Source: Verrucomicrobiota bacterium
GTDB taxonomy: Bacteria; Verrucomicrobiota; Verrucomicrobiia; Verrucomicrobiales; Verrucomicrobiaceae
Assembly (NCBI GenBank): GCA_017301975.1
Contig: JAFLEI010000003.1
Location: forward strand, 724 to 64,723
Reading direction: 5' to 3'
DNA length: 64,000 nucleotides
The notes beneath the pieces are model-generated. The model was not told the DNA's origin, searched no databases, and saw only the letters and a program-made list of their open reading frames with translations. Shown piece by piece: positions 42,434-50,956 of the stretch. Every line of letters starts with the position of its first letter. The stretch's first letter is position 1. Both the position numbers and the translations under genes were made by a program.

Positions 42434-42871
42434 TCAACCGGGAAGCAGTTTGGGAGCAATGCGGCGAGCGGTCTGCAGCAGACGTTCTTTTTCCTCGGCG
42501 GTGAAATCATAGGGCACCAGCTTGCCGATGCCAAGTGTGCCACAAAGTCGCTCTCCGTCCAACACGGGGACCGCCAACGTGCCTTGGACCTGGGTCTGTT
42601 TCGCGCCGGGTTTGGCCACGCCGGAGGTGTCTGTTTGCAGATTGCACATTTCCACGGGTTCCTTGCGCTCTGCGGCCACTCCGGCGATGCCTTTGCCGAT
42701 GGGAATTGACTGGATGATGGGCATGAGCGCCTCGGGGATGCCTTGGTGGGCCACCAGCTTGAGGTGGCGGTCCGCCGGATCCAGCCGGTGCAGCGTGCCT
42801 GTGGTGCAGCCGAAATCCGCGATGGTTTGAGTGAGGAATTCAGCCCAGAGGGGATCGGTGGAGGAAAACAT
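42434..42871 (-). CDS. GAF-domain protein
   Basis: ATG at 42871; 145 residues forming essentially one GAF domain. Seen are FGCTTGTLHRLD, LKLVAHQGIP, IPIGKGIAGVAAERKEPV, GTLAVPVLDGERLCGTLGIG and a final helix EEKERLLQTARRIAP. GAF domains bind small molecules or signal between modules; a stand-alone domain of this length may also be a free methionine sulfoxide reductase-type protein, but the cysteine pattern (CxxTTG at residue 21 and CNL near 95) is not enough to say so. It converges on the giant gene, sharing its bidirectional terminator, and diverges from the exported protein at 42957. Confidence 0.8.
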   Translation of the reverse strand: MFSSTDPLWAEFLTQTIADFGCTTGTLHRLDPADRHLKLVAHQGIPEALMPIIQSIPIGKGIAGVAAERKEPVEMCNLQTDTSGVAKPGAKQTQVQGTLAVPVLDGERLCGTLGIGKLVPYDFTAEEKERLLQTARRIAPKLLPG

Positions 42872-42956
42872 GACGCAAGGAGGAGGGGTGAAGTCGGGAT
42901 TTGTCGTTGTGGCGGAGCAAGGGGGGCGTTATTCTGCCGTTATCTTCGTTTCTGTC

Positions 42957-43523
42957 ATGAAATCCTGCTCTGCTTTTTTTGTCCTTCTTTGGGTGACCTC
43001 TGCTGTCGGGCAACCCGCCGCCCCGGCGGGCACGCCGATCGTCGCGAAGAGCACCTACCACCCCGACAATTCGCATTCGGAGACCATCGTGGACAAAACC
43101 ACGAACGAACTCATTGAAGCTACCTACAATGCCGGCGGGGCGCTGGTGGCCAAGAAACACTACCTGCTCAACGAACGGGGGCTGCCCACCCAGGGGCATA
43201 TCTACGACGGGCGCGGCAACCTCGTCGCGCGCTCCCAGGTCTATTTTGATGCGTACGGGCGCGCCACTGAGATGCGCTCCTTCAATCTCAACGGCCAATG
43301 CTATCAGCAGGTGGTCTATGAATATGATGCCTCAGGCGCGGCGAAGAAGCCGAAGGTCGTCAATGTCGATCCGCGTGCCGCCCCTTCGATCAAGCCTGGG
43401 GTCATTGATTTCACCAACTCAGCGGCTCCCGGACAAATGGTGCCGCAGCCGCAGGTGGTCCCAGCGCAGCCGAAGGTGGAACCGCAGAAAAAGTCCTTCT
43501 TCAAGCGTTTGTTCGGCAAATAA
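42957..43523 (+). CDS. Exported hypothetical protein, YD-repeat-like
   Basis: The frame opens at 42831 but the ATG at 42957 begins a signal peptide (MKSCSAFFVLLWVTSAVG) and gives 188 residues. The body has weak repeats of the type HYLLNERGLPTQGHIYDGRG and YFDAYGRATEMRSFN, like isolated YD/RHS units, then a Pro/Val/Gln-rich linker and a very basic end (KKSFFKRLFGK). It is probably periplasmic or surface-attached. Its stop is 21 bp before the start of the helicase gene, so the two may share a transcript, although no functional link is obvious. Confidence 0.7.
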   Translation: MKSCSAFFVLLWVTSAVGQPAAPAGTPIVAKSTYHPDNSHSETIVDKTTNELIEATYNAGGALVAKKHYLLNERGLPTQGHIYDGRGNLVARSQVYFDAYGRATEMRSFNLNGQCYQQVVYEYDASGAAKKPKVVNVDPRAAPSIKPGVIDFTNSAAPGQMVPQPQVVPAQPKVEPQKKSFFKRLFGK

Positions 43524-43544
43524 GAAACGCACCCACAGGCATTG

Positions 43545-46280
43545 ATGGAAGCCCCCGCACCCGGCCAGCGCTGGATCAGTCAAAGCGAGCCCGAACTGGG
43601 ACTCGGCATCGTCAGCAGTCTTGAAGGCAACTTCATCGATCTGCGGTTTCCTGCCGCAGGGGAGAAGCGCCGCTACGCCCGCAACGGGGCGCCCCTCCGC
43701 CGCGCCAGTTTCAAGGCGGGTGACAAGATCACGCTGCGCGATGGTGCTGAGCTGCAGATTGACTCCGTGAGCTCCTGCGACGGCGCGTTGGTCTATCTCT
43801 GCGGCTCGCGGAGCGTCCCTGAGTCTGAACTTGCCGACACGCTGAGCCTCGGAGGCCCGCAGGAGAGGCTGCTGGCGGCGAGCATTGATGATCTGCAGGC
43901 CTTCGCCCTGCGTGCCGAGGCGGTGGAATGGCGCTGCCGGATGCAGGCTTCCCCGGTGCGTGGATTCATCGGGGGGCGGGTCGATCCGATCCCGCATCAG
44001 ATGTCGATCGCCGCAGACGTCACAGGCCGCCTGCTGCCGCGCGTGTTGCTGGCGGATGAAGTGGGTCTGGGGAAAACGATTGAGGCGGGGCTGATCCTCC
44101 ACCGGCTGAACCTCACGGGGCGTGCCTCGCGCATTCTGGTGCTGGTGCCTGATGCGCTGCCACACCAGTGGTTTGTGGAGCTGCTGCGGAGGTTTAACCT
44201 GATGTTCAGCCTGTTTGATGAGGAGCGCTGTGCCGCCATCGAAGCGGGAGATCCTGAAGGGAATCCTTTCATGGACAGCCAGCTGGTGCTCTGCCCTCTG
44301 TCCCTGCTGAGCGGCTCGCCCAAGCGTGCGCTGCAGGCCGCGGATGCGGCGTGGGATCTTCTCATCGTGGATGAGGCGCATCATCTTGAATGGGCCGTTG
44401 ATGCACCTGGAGTTGCCTATCAAGTGGTCGAGGCCATCGCGCAGCGGGTGCCTGGCGTGCTGCTGCTGACCGCCACGCCGCAGCAGCTTGGCGCAGAAGG
44501 CCACTTTGCACGCCTGCGGCTGCTGGATCCGGACCGCTATGGTGACCTGAACGCCTTCCTTGCGGAATCCACCCGCTATGAGCAGGTGGCGCAGGTGGTG
44601 GACCGCATCCTGCAAGGCGGCGTCATGAGTGAGGGGGACCGGGAACTCTTCGCCAGCCATTCCCCGCGTGTGCAGCAGCATGCTGCGCAGCTCGCCGGAG
44701 GAGATGAAACGGCACGGCAGCGGCTCGTGGCGGACCTGCTGGATGAATTTGGGACCGGGCGCGTGATGTTTCGCAACACCAGGGCCGTCATTCAGGGGTT
44801 CCCGCCGCGCAAGAGTCATCTTCGGCCGATTGAGCTTGAGCCCGGAGCGACGCCGGAGGACACGCTCATCCGCTGGCTGGCCGCGACCTTGCGTGAACTC
44901 GGCGAGGCGAAAGTCCTGCTGATCTGCCGCACGCGGAAGCTCGCTGAAGACACGCACGAGCGGCTGCTGCGCGAGATTAACGTGCATGCGGTGCTGTTTC
45001 ACGAAGGACTCACGCTGATGCAGCGGGACCGGCACGCAGCGGCGTTTGCGGATCCGGAAGGGGCACGCCTTTTGATCTGTTCCGAGATCGGCAGTGAGGG
45101 CCGCAATTTCCAGTTTGCGCAGCACCTCGTGCTGTATGACCTGCCGCGCGACCCTGAGCTGCTGGAACAGCGCATCGGCCGTCTGGATCGAATCGGCCAA
45201 AAGGGCACGATCAACATTCATGTGCCCTTTATTGCCGGCAGTGAAGGGGAGGTGCTGGCGCGCTGGTATCATGACGGGCTCGACGCCTTTGAGCACAGCC
45301 TGCAGGGGGCCACGCAGCTTCTGCACAGTTTTGCCGGGGAGATCGAGGCTCTGTGCGCTGAGTTTGATGCAAGGAAGCTTGATGACTGCATCCGCCGTTC
45401 GAAGGGGCTGCGGCTGGAGGTGAGGCAGAAGCTTGAGCGCGGACACAACCGCCTGCTGGAGCTGAACTCGTGCAAGCCGCGGCTGGCCGCGCGCATGATC
45501 GAGAGGATTCGTGATGTGGATGCGGAGCTGGATTTCGAGCGCTTCTTCATCCGCCTGCTGGACCACTTCGGCATGCATGTGGAGGAGATGACGCACCGGA
45601 CGTGGTACATCCGTCCTGACAACTTGATCACGGACGCGCTGCCTTCATTGCCTGAGGAGGGACTTACTTTTTCCTTCGATCGTGAACGTGCGCTCTCGCG
45701 TGATCATGAGGCGTTCCTTACCTGGGATCATCCGCTGGTTTGCGCGGGTTTGGATGTGTTGCTCGGCTCGCCTGCTGGCAATGCTGGATTTGCCTTTTGG
45801 AAGGCGTCAGGTGGTGAAGGGCTGGTGCTGCAAACGTGCTTCATTGCGGAGTGCATTGCGCCGCCAGCTTTGCATGCGACGCGCTTTGTGCCTGCCATGC
45901 CTTTGCGAGTCGCGGTCGATCATCAGGGCCGAGATCTGAGTGCTGAGCCCGCCTTTACGCGTGCCAAGCTGACGCCGGGTGATCCGACGCGGACGGTCGA
46001 GAACGAAACGGTACGGCACAAGCTGCTGCCCACGATGCTGGGCAAGGCGCAGGAGCTGGCGGAAAAGCAGCTCAAGACGCTGCAGCAGCGCGCCATCACG
46101 GCGATGCGCAAGCAGATGGATGAGGAGATCGGCCGGCTTGAAGATTTGCAGGCGCGAAATCCGCATGTGCGTTCCGAGGAGATCGATGCCTTGCGTGACC
46201 AGAGGGATGCTCTTGCGGCGGCTATTGGTGCGACCACGGTGAGACTGGATGCGGTGCGGCTGGTGCTGAGGCTGAAGTGA
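43545..46280 (+). CDS. rapA: RapA-like SNF2/DEAD-family ATPase
   Basis: ATG at 43545, preceded by an in-frame TTG; 911 residues. The N-terminal 110 residues hold two Tudor-like beta segments (QRWISQSEPELGLGIV, LRDGAELQIDSV) as in RapA. The SNF2 ATPase core follows with Walker A DEVGLGKT at about 171-178, DEAH at about 276-279 and TATP at about 309. The C-terminal helicase lobe has SEIGSEGRNFQFAQHLVLYD and QRIGRLDRIGQ (arginine-finger motif VI). A C-terminal RapA-specific region with coiled coil (about 840-900) completes it. E. coli RapA is 968 residues; this one is slightly shorter but complete. RapA binds RNA polymerase and recycles it after transcription by remodelling stalled complexes. 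No helicase motif is missing. Confidence 0.85.
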   Translation: MEAPAPGQRWISQSEPELGLGIVSSLEGNFIDLRFPAAGEKRRYARNGAPLRRASFKAGDKITLRDGAELQIDSVSSCDGALVYLCGSRSVPESELADTLSLGGPQERLLAASIDDLQAFALRAEAVEWRCRMQASPVRGFIGGRVDPIPHQMSIAADVTGRLLPRVLLADEVGLGKTIEAGLILHRLNLTGRASRILVLVPDALPHQWFVELLRRFNLMFSLFDEERCAAIEAGDPEGNPFMDSQLVLCPLSLLSGSPKRALQAADAAWDLLIVDEAHHLEWAVDAPGVAYQVVEAIAQRVPGVLLLTATPQQLGAEGHFARLRLLDPDRYGDLNAFLAESTRYEQVAQVVDRILQGGVMSEGDRELFASHSPRVQQHAAQLAGGDETARQRLVADLLDEFGTGRVMFRNTRAVIQGFPPRKSHLRPIELEPGATPEDTLIRWLAATLRELGEAKVLLICRTRKLAEDTHERLLREINVHAVLFHEGLTLMQRDRHAAAFADPEGARLLICSEIGSEGRNFQFAQHLVLYDLPRDPELLEQRIGRLDRIGQKGTINIHVPFIAGSEGEVLARWYHDGLDAFEHSLQGATQLLHSFAGEIEALCAEFDARKLDDCIRRSKGLRLEVRQKLERGHNRLLELNSCKPRLAARMIERIRDVDAELDFERFFIRLLDHFGMHVEEMTHRTWYIRPDNLITDALPSLPEEGLTFSFDRERALSRDHEAFLTWDHPLVCAGLDVLLGSPAGNAGFAFWKASGGEGLVLQTCFIAECIAPPALHATRFVPAMPLRVAVDHQGRDLSAEPAFTRAKLTPGDPTRTVENETVRHKLLPTMLGKAQELAEKQLKTLQQRAITAMRKQMDEEIGRLEDLQARNPHVRSEEIDALRDQRDALAAAIGATTVRLDAVRLVLRLK

Positions 46281-46368
46281 AGAAGGGGGGGCGGTGGGAT
46301 CGGGCAAAAGAAGACTGCGAGGACGGCGCACCTTTTTGGATCGCCTGCGGGTGCTGCAGACCCGAGAA

Positions 46369-46393
46369 CAGGGACGCGCGCAACGCGTCCCTG
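46369..46393. repeat. GC-rich inverted repeat
   Basis: cagggacgcg pairs with cgcgtccctg over a 5-base loop (perfect 10-bp stem). No T-run follows, so it is not a typical terminator; it may be a REP-like element. Confidence 0.55.
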
Positions 46394-46493
46394 CCAGCCC
46401 TTGAGCAATGCGGCAGGCAGGGGGGCTCGGAAATGAGTGATGCAAAACGCTGTCATTCTACCTTGTTAAGCGTCTGGGGCGGGGCGGAGCGTT

Positions 46494-46576
46494 CCTTGTT
46501 CCACAGGAACAAGGCTACTTTGCTGCGCTGAGACGTCAGCCGATCAAGTCTCACAAAGTAGAAGTAATTGCGCAGC
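46494..46576. other. Nested hairpins with pseudoknot potential
   Basis: Hairpin 1: ccttgttcc/ggaacaagg, 9 bp, loop of 3 (46494-46514). Hairpin 2 starts at the next base: ctactttg pairs with caaagtag (46515-46522 with 46554-46561), then, after a 6-base bulge ctgcgc (46523-46528), tgagac pairs with gtctca (46529-46534 with 46548-46553). The bulge is exactly complementary to gcgcag at 46570-46575, so a pseudoknot can form. Perfect pairing in all four helices is unlikely by chance. It may be a small RNA or a mobile repeat element; expression is unknown. Confidence 0.6.
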
Positions 46577-46687
46577 CCCGGTTGGGGGCCGAAGAACAGT
46601 GCTGGAGGAAGTCAGGAGTCGTCATGATTCCGAGTGGCATGGTGGCGCCCATGCCAAGAAATCCCGCCTTCATTGAAGGCCATACAA

Positions 46688-46713
46688 AAGGGGGATCATT
46701 GCTGATCCCCCTT
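46688..46713 (-). terminator. Rho-independent terminator of ftsH
   Basis: An 11-bp perfect stem (aagggggatca/tgatccccctt) with loop ttgc lies about 45 bp past the ftsH stop; read on the minus strand it is followed by a short T-rich stretch. Confidence 0.8.
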
Positions 46714-46757
46714 CGATGAGTGTTGAATTGATGGAATCAGGATGATCCCTTTGCTGG

Positions 46758-48905
46758 TCAGGCGGGCACGCCGGTCAGGCCGGGGGCCATGCCGCCGTCG
46801 TCTTCGTCTTCACGTTTCACGGGGCGTGCGTCGGGGGCCTTGGGCAGGGGTGGCGGGGGTGGTGGCTTGCTCTTGTTTTCCGGGGGATTGAGGAGGCGGC
46901 CATGAGCCATGATTTCCTTGATGTGGTTGCCGTCGAGAGTTTCGTATTCGAGCAGCGCGTGAGCGAGGACATCGAGCTTGTCCTTGTGCTTGAGGAGGAT
47001 CTCCGTGGCTTTGGCGTAGGCTTCGTCGATAAGGCGCTTCACTTCCTCGTCGATTTTCTGGGCGGTGTCGGGGCTGTAATTGCTGCTGCCACGGCCCATG
47101 AATGCGTTGTTTTCGTTTTCGCCGTACTCGATCATGCCCAGCTTGGTGCTCATGCCCCAAGAGCAGACCATGCTGCGGGCCACGCGTGAGGCCATGCGGA
47201 TGTCACCGCTGGCACCGCTGGTCACATCGCCAAACTGGATTTCCTCCGCGACACGACCGCCCATGGTGACGATGAGATCGTCGAGCAGTTCGCTCTTGCG
47301 GTGGGTGAACTTGTCCTCCTCAGGAAGCATCATGGTGACACCAAGGGAAGGACCGCGTGGAATGATGGTGACCTTGTGCAAGGGGGCGGTGTGCTCCAGC
47401 ACTTCATTGAGGATGGCGTGGCCGGCCTCATGGTAGGCGGTGTTTTCCTTTTCCTTCTCGGTGAGGGCCATGCTGCGGCGTTCGCGGCCCCAGCGCACCT
47501 TGTCACGGGCTTCTTCGAGCTCGGGATTGGTGATGGACTTCATGTTTCTGCGGGCGGCGAGGAGGGCTGCCTCGTTGAGGAGATTGGCGAGTTCCGCGCC
47601 GGAGAATCCAGGCGTGCCACGGGCGATCTTGGACAGGTCGGCGCTGTCTGCGAGTTTCACCTTCTTGGCGTGAACGCGGAGGATTTCCTCGCGGCCCTTC
47701 ACGTCGGGGAGGTTCACAGTGACCTGGCGGTCAAAACGGCCGGGGCGAAGCAGGGCGGGGTCGAGCACATCGGCGCGATTGGTGGCGGCGATGATGATGA
47801 TGCCTTCCTGGGTGTCGAAGCCGTCCATTTCGACGAGCAGGGCATTGAGGGTCTGTTCACGTTCGTCGTGACCACCGCCCATACCGTGACCGCGATGACG
47901 GCCGACGGCGTCAATTTCGTCGATGAAGATCAGGCATGGGGCGTTCTTTTTGCCCTGCTCAAACATGTCACGCACACGGCTGGCACCGACACCAACGAAC
48001 ATTTCGACGAAGTCTGAGCCGCTGATGCTGAAGAAGGGGACATCGGCCTCGCCGGCGATGGCCTTGGCGAGGAGGGTCTTGCCGGTGCCGGGAGGGCCGG
48101 TCATGAGAACGCCTTTGGGGATCTTGCCGCCGAGGCGCTGGAACTTCTTGGGGTCCTTGAGGAACTCGACGATTTCCTGCACTTCTTCCTTGGCCTCCTC
48201 AACACCGGCCACGTCCTTGAAGGTGACCTTGTTGCGATCCTGGGCGAGCATCTTGGCCTTGCTCTTGCCGAAGCTCATGGCTCCGCGGCCTGCGCTGCGA
48301 AGCTGCTGACGCACGAGGAAGTAGAAGAAGGCAAGGATGACCAGCAAGGGCAGGAGGAAGCCGATGAGGGAGGACCACATCTCATTGTCATAGACCGGGA
48401 TGAGCACGAGCTTGTGAGCGTCGAGCAGCTTGTGGAGCTCCTCTTTCTGGAACTCGATGTTGACCGCGACGCTGAAATCCTTGGACTCTGATTTTTTGGT
48501 TTCGAGCGCGGGCTTGTCGGAGACTTCTTTTGAGGGCTCGGTCAGCACGGGTTTGCTCAAACTGGGCTCTGCCGGCTCGACACCGCCGGTTTTGGCGGCT
48601 GCGGGCGGGGTGACGCTGGCAGGCATCGGGAAATAGCTGCCCTCGATGACCTGCTTTGAAGTGGCATCTGAATTGATGAGGGAGAGCGGCTTGCTGGAGT
48701 CGATGAGGTCGGCTTCAACGTACTTTTTAAATTCGGCGTAGTTGAAGACCTTGCGGCTGCCAGTGAGCCCCTTGTTCATCATGAAGCCCGAGATCAGCAG
48801 GGTGATCGCGAGTGCGAAGAGCATGAAACCACGCCAGTTGAACTGCGGGTCTTGATTGCGACGGTTGGGACCGTCGGGGCGGTTGTTAAAGGGGTCGTCG
48901 GACAT
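46758..48905 (-). CDS. ftsH: ATP-dependent zinc metalloprotease FtsH
   Basis: ATG at 48905; 715 residues. Membrane helices lie at about 27-43 and 179-198, with a segment of about 135 residues on the outer side between them. The AAA module follows with Walker A GPPGTGKT (270-277), Walker B FIDEID (327-332) and the second region of homology ([20 protein letters not shown]). The peptidase has the zinc motif HEAGH at 492-496. The C-terminus is Pro/Lys-rich ([14 protein letters not shown]). FtsH extracts and degrades membrane and unstable cytoplasmic proteins. The protein is longer than E. coli FtsH (644 residues), mainly because of a Pro/Ala/Lys/Glu-rich low-complexity insertion at about 95-145 in the outer segment. 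Single-gene unit with its own terminator; no Shine-Dalgarno precedes the start. Confidence 0.97.
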   Translation of the reverse strand: MSDDPFNNRPDGPNRRNQDPQFNWRGFMLFALAITLLISGFMMNKGLTGSRKVFNYAEFKKYVEADLIDSSKPLSLINSDATSKQVIEGSYFPMPASVTPPAAAKTGGVEPAEPSLSKPVLTEPSKEVSDKPALETKKSESKDFSVAVNIEFQKEELHKLLDAHKLVLIPVYDNEMWSSLIGFLLPLLVILAFFYFLVRQQLRSAGRGAMSFGKSKAKMLAQDRNKVTFKDVAGVEEAKEEVQEIVEFLKDPKKFQRLGGKIPKGVLMTGPPGTGKTLLAKAIAGEADVPFFSISGSDFVEMFVGVGASRVRDMFEQGKKNAPCLIFIDEIDAVGRHRGHGMGGGHDEREQTLNALLVEMDGFDTQEGIIIIAATNRADVLDPALLRPGRFDRQVTVNLPDVKGREEILRVHAKKVKLADSADLSKIARGTPGFSGAELANLLNEAALLAARRNMKSITNPELEEARDKVRWGRERRSMALTEKEKENTAYHEAGHAILNEVLEHTAPLHKVTIIPRGPSLGVTMMLPEEDKFTHRKSELLDDLIVTMGGRVAEEIQFGDVTSGASGDIRMASRVARSMVCSWGMSTKLGMIEYGENENNAFMGRGSSNYSPDTAQKIDEEVKRLIDEAYAKATEILLKHKDKLDVLAHALLEYETLDGNHIKEIMAHGRLLNPPENKSKPPPPPPLPKAPDARPVKREDEDDGGMAPGLTGVPA

Positions 48906-49021
48906 GAGCTGGGGGTGTTACAATCAAGTAACGCCAGTCCTAGCATACACGCCGGTAATTTTTTTGCAAAATGCGAATCACCGGGGGTAGGGCCACTCTT
49001 TTGGGGGGATAAAGGCGGGAG

Positions 49022-49885
49022 CTAACGTCCGATGGGGATGCGTTTGAATTCGCGGGTGAGGCTGGTCAATGAATCCTCCACGCCCATGCGTTCCAGACTG
49101 CTGGCGCCGACGAAGCCGTCTGCCGAGGTCTTGCTGAGGATGAATTCCACGTCCTTGGGCGTGTTGATGGGGCCGCCGTGGGTGAGGGTGAAGACGTTTG
49201 GATTCACGCTTTTGGCGGCGTCAATGATGTCCTGGGTGACTTTCACGGTGTGGTCCCAGCTTACCACGGCATTGGTGACGCCGATGCTGCCGCCCACGGT
49301 GGTGCCGACGTGGGCGATGATGGCGTCTGCGCCGTTTTGGGCCATTTTGATGGCTTCTTCAGGGGTCGCGACATAGACGATGCTGAACATGTCCATGCGG
49401 GTGGCGAGGCCGACCATTTCGAACTCTTTTTCCACGCTCATGCCGGTTTCTTCCAGCACGCCACGGAAATGGCCGTCCACGATGGTGTGGGTGGGGAAAT
49501 TGTTCACGCCGGAGAAGCCCATCTCCTTGACGCGGCCCAGCCAGTGCCACATGCGGCGACGGGGGTCGGTGGCGTGTACGCCACACACGACGGGGATTTC
49601 TTTGACGACGGGCAGGACTTCGTACTCGCCGATCTCCATGGCGATGGCGTTGGCATCGCCATAGGCCATGAGGCCGCAGGTGCTGCCGTGGCCCATCATG
49701 CGGAAGCGGCCGCTGTTGTAGATGATGATCAGATCGGCGCCGCCTTTTTCGATGAATTTGGCGCTGATGCCCGTGCCTGCACCTGCGGCGATGATCGGCT
49801 CACCTTTGGCGCGGGTGGCTTTGAGGCGGTCCACGACTTCTTGCTTCGTGTAAGGGTTTCCGATTCCGGTCCAGGGATTGGGCAT
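49022..49885 (-). CDS. TIM-barrel PEP-hydrolase-like enzyme
   Basis: The frame extends upstream, but the ATG at 49885 (MPNPWTGIGNPYTKQEVVDR) gives a 287-residue protein typical in length for the PF09370 TIM-barrel family (phosphoenolpyruvate hydrolase-like, related to the tomato Tm-1 N-terminal region). Recognisable segments are PIIAAGAGTGISAKFIEKGG, ADLIIIYNSGRFRMMGHGS, VVCGVHATDP, GVNNFPTHTIVDG, IIAHVGTTVGG and TLTHGGPINTP. The reaction of bacterial members is not well established. The protein is soluble. The gene is transcribed away from an AraC-type regulator across a palindromic 109-bp region, so that regulator is a good candidate controller. Confidence 0.85.
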   Translation of the reverse strand: MPNPWTGIGNPYTKQEVVDRLKATRAKGEPIIAAGAGTGISAKFIEKGGADLIIIYNSGRFRMMGHGSTCGLMAYGDANAIAMEIGEYEVLPVVKEIPVVCGVHATDPRRRMWHWLGRVKEMGFSGVNNFPTHTIVDGHFRGVLEETGMSVEKEFEMVGLATRMDMFSIVYVATPEEAIKMAQNGADAIIAHVGTTVGGSIGVTNAVVSWDHTVKVTQDIIDAAKSVNPNVFTLTHGGPINTPKDVEFILSKTSADGFVGASSLERMGVEDSLTSLTREFKRIPIGR

Positions 49886-49895
49886 GACTTGATGT

Positions 49896-49975
49896 GGTTG
49901 ACGGTGGTTTACGATAGTTGACGGTGGATGACAGTGGTTTGCAACCATCGTCAACTGCGGTCAACCATTGTAAAC
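49896..49975. promoter_or_regulatory. 10-bp-periodic palindrome between divergent genes
   Basis: Five tandem 10-base units related to ggttgacggt run from 49896 to 49945, and inverted copies follow to 49975. From gtttac (49907) to gtaaac (49975) the sequence folds as a near-perfect 69-base hairpin with a 2-base loop, four mismatches and a few G-T pairs. It begins 11 bases upstream of the TIM-barrel start codon and ends 20 bases before the AraC start codon, so it fills the intergenic region. One helical turn per unit suggests a multi-site operator; alternatively it is a repeat element. Confidence 0.7.
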
Positions 49976-49994
49976 AACCGCAAAACTCCGCCCC

Positions 49995-50882
49995 ATGCAC
50001 GCCCGCGCCGCCATCCAAGAGCTATCCGAAACGCACACCCATGGGGCGGATACGGAGTATCGGATGGTGCGTGGATCGGAGAGGGATGCGCGCGCGTGGC
50101 TGCGCAGTGCGCCGCTGTGTGGCACGCTGGCGACGCACCGGATCGCGCATGCGGGGGTGATGACGGCGCGTGCGCCTTATCGCATCGTGCGGATGCATCA
50201 GGGTGGGCTGTATTTCCTAGCCTGCCTGGAAGGGGAGGGGCGGGTGCTTGTGGACGGTGCGTGGAAGAAATGCGCCGCAGGCATGGCGGTGGCGCTGCCG
50301 CCTTTCATGGTGAACGCCTTTCATGCCGTGCCGGGGAAGATCTGGCGCTGCTGCTGGGTGCGCTATGAGCAGCAGCCGGAGCAAACGCCGATCCTGAGCA
50401 GCAGCTCGCCGCTGATGGCACCATTCTCGGGAGAGGCGCTGTGGAATGCGATTGAGGGACTCGTGGAAGAAGCAGGGAATGCCGCCCAACCCGCCGCGAT
50501 GTTTCACTGGGTGGAGCTGGTGCAGCATTACATCGAGCGTTTTGCGCAGCCCTGGCAGGTGGATGACCGGCTGCACCGGATTTGGGAAAAGGTCTCTGCC
50601 AATGTGGGCTATGACTGGACACTGGATGAACTGGCGCATCAGGCCCACGTGAGCGCCGAGCACCTGAGACGGCTGTGCCGGAAGGCGCTGGGGCGTACGC
50701 CGATGCATCACGTGACGTGGCTGCGGATGCGCAAGGCGGCTGAGCTGCTGAGCACGACGAATTTGAAGATTGAGACGATCTCACACGAGGTGGGGTATCA
50801 GAACCCGTTTGTCTTCAGCAACACGTTTAAGAAGTGGATCGGGTGGCGGCCGAGTGAGCATCGGAGCCGGATGGGCGGGTGA
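49995..50882 (+). CDS. AraC-family transcriptional regulator
   Basis: ATG at 49995; 295 residues. The N-terminal half has a cupin-like beta sandwich (YRIVRMHQGGLYFLACLEGEG, CAAGMAVALPPFMVNAFHAV, WRCCWVRYE) for ligand binding. The C-terminal 100 residues form the double helix-turn-helix: WTLDELAHQAHVSAEHLRRL, then GRTPMHHVTWLRMRKAAELL, then IETISHEVGYQNPFVFSNTF and the conserved G-x-P-S end (GWRPSEHR). It is divergent from the TIM-barrel gene with a palindrome between the start codons, the classic layout of a local activator/repressor. The ligand is unknown. Confidence 0.9.
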   Translation: MHARAAIQELSETHTHGADTEYRMVRGSERDARAWLRSAPLCGTLATHRIAHAGVMTARAPYRIVRMHQGGLYFLACLEGEGRVLVDGAWKKCAAGMAVALPPFMVNAFHAVPGKIWRCCWVRYEQQPEQTPILSSSSPLMAPFSGEALWNAIEGLVEEAGNAAQPAAMFHWVELVQHYIERFAQPWQVDDRLHRIWEKVSANVGYDWTLDELAHQAHVSAEHLRRLCRKALGRTPMHHVTWLRMRKAAELLSTTNLKIETISHEVGYQNPFVFSNTFKKWIGWRPSEHRSRMGG

Positions 50883-50956
50883 TGGGATGCGGCGGCCAGC
50901 AACACAATGCCGCGTTGTCATTGCGGAGAGAGTGATTCGGCGGTTGGTTGCCGACG

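Larger units (their letters stand above)
46281..46757. other. Structured intergenic region between rapA and ftsH
   Basis: About 480 bases without a convincing gene between convergent genes. It contains several inverted repeats: a 10-bp GC hairpin (46369-46393), a nested element at 46494-46576 and the ftsH terminator at 46688-46713. Such clustering suggests dispersed genomic repeats. Confidence 0.6.

Noticed and set aside
43419..45596. 725-codon leftward open frame
   Set aside because: It lies opposite the RapA-like helicase, which carries all ATPase motifs; the Arg/Gln/His-rich translation is typical of an antisense shadow.
49178..49921. 247-codon rightward frame
   Set aside because: Antisense to the TIM-barrel enzyme, whose conserved segments are unmistakable.
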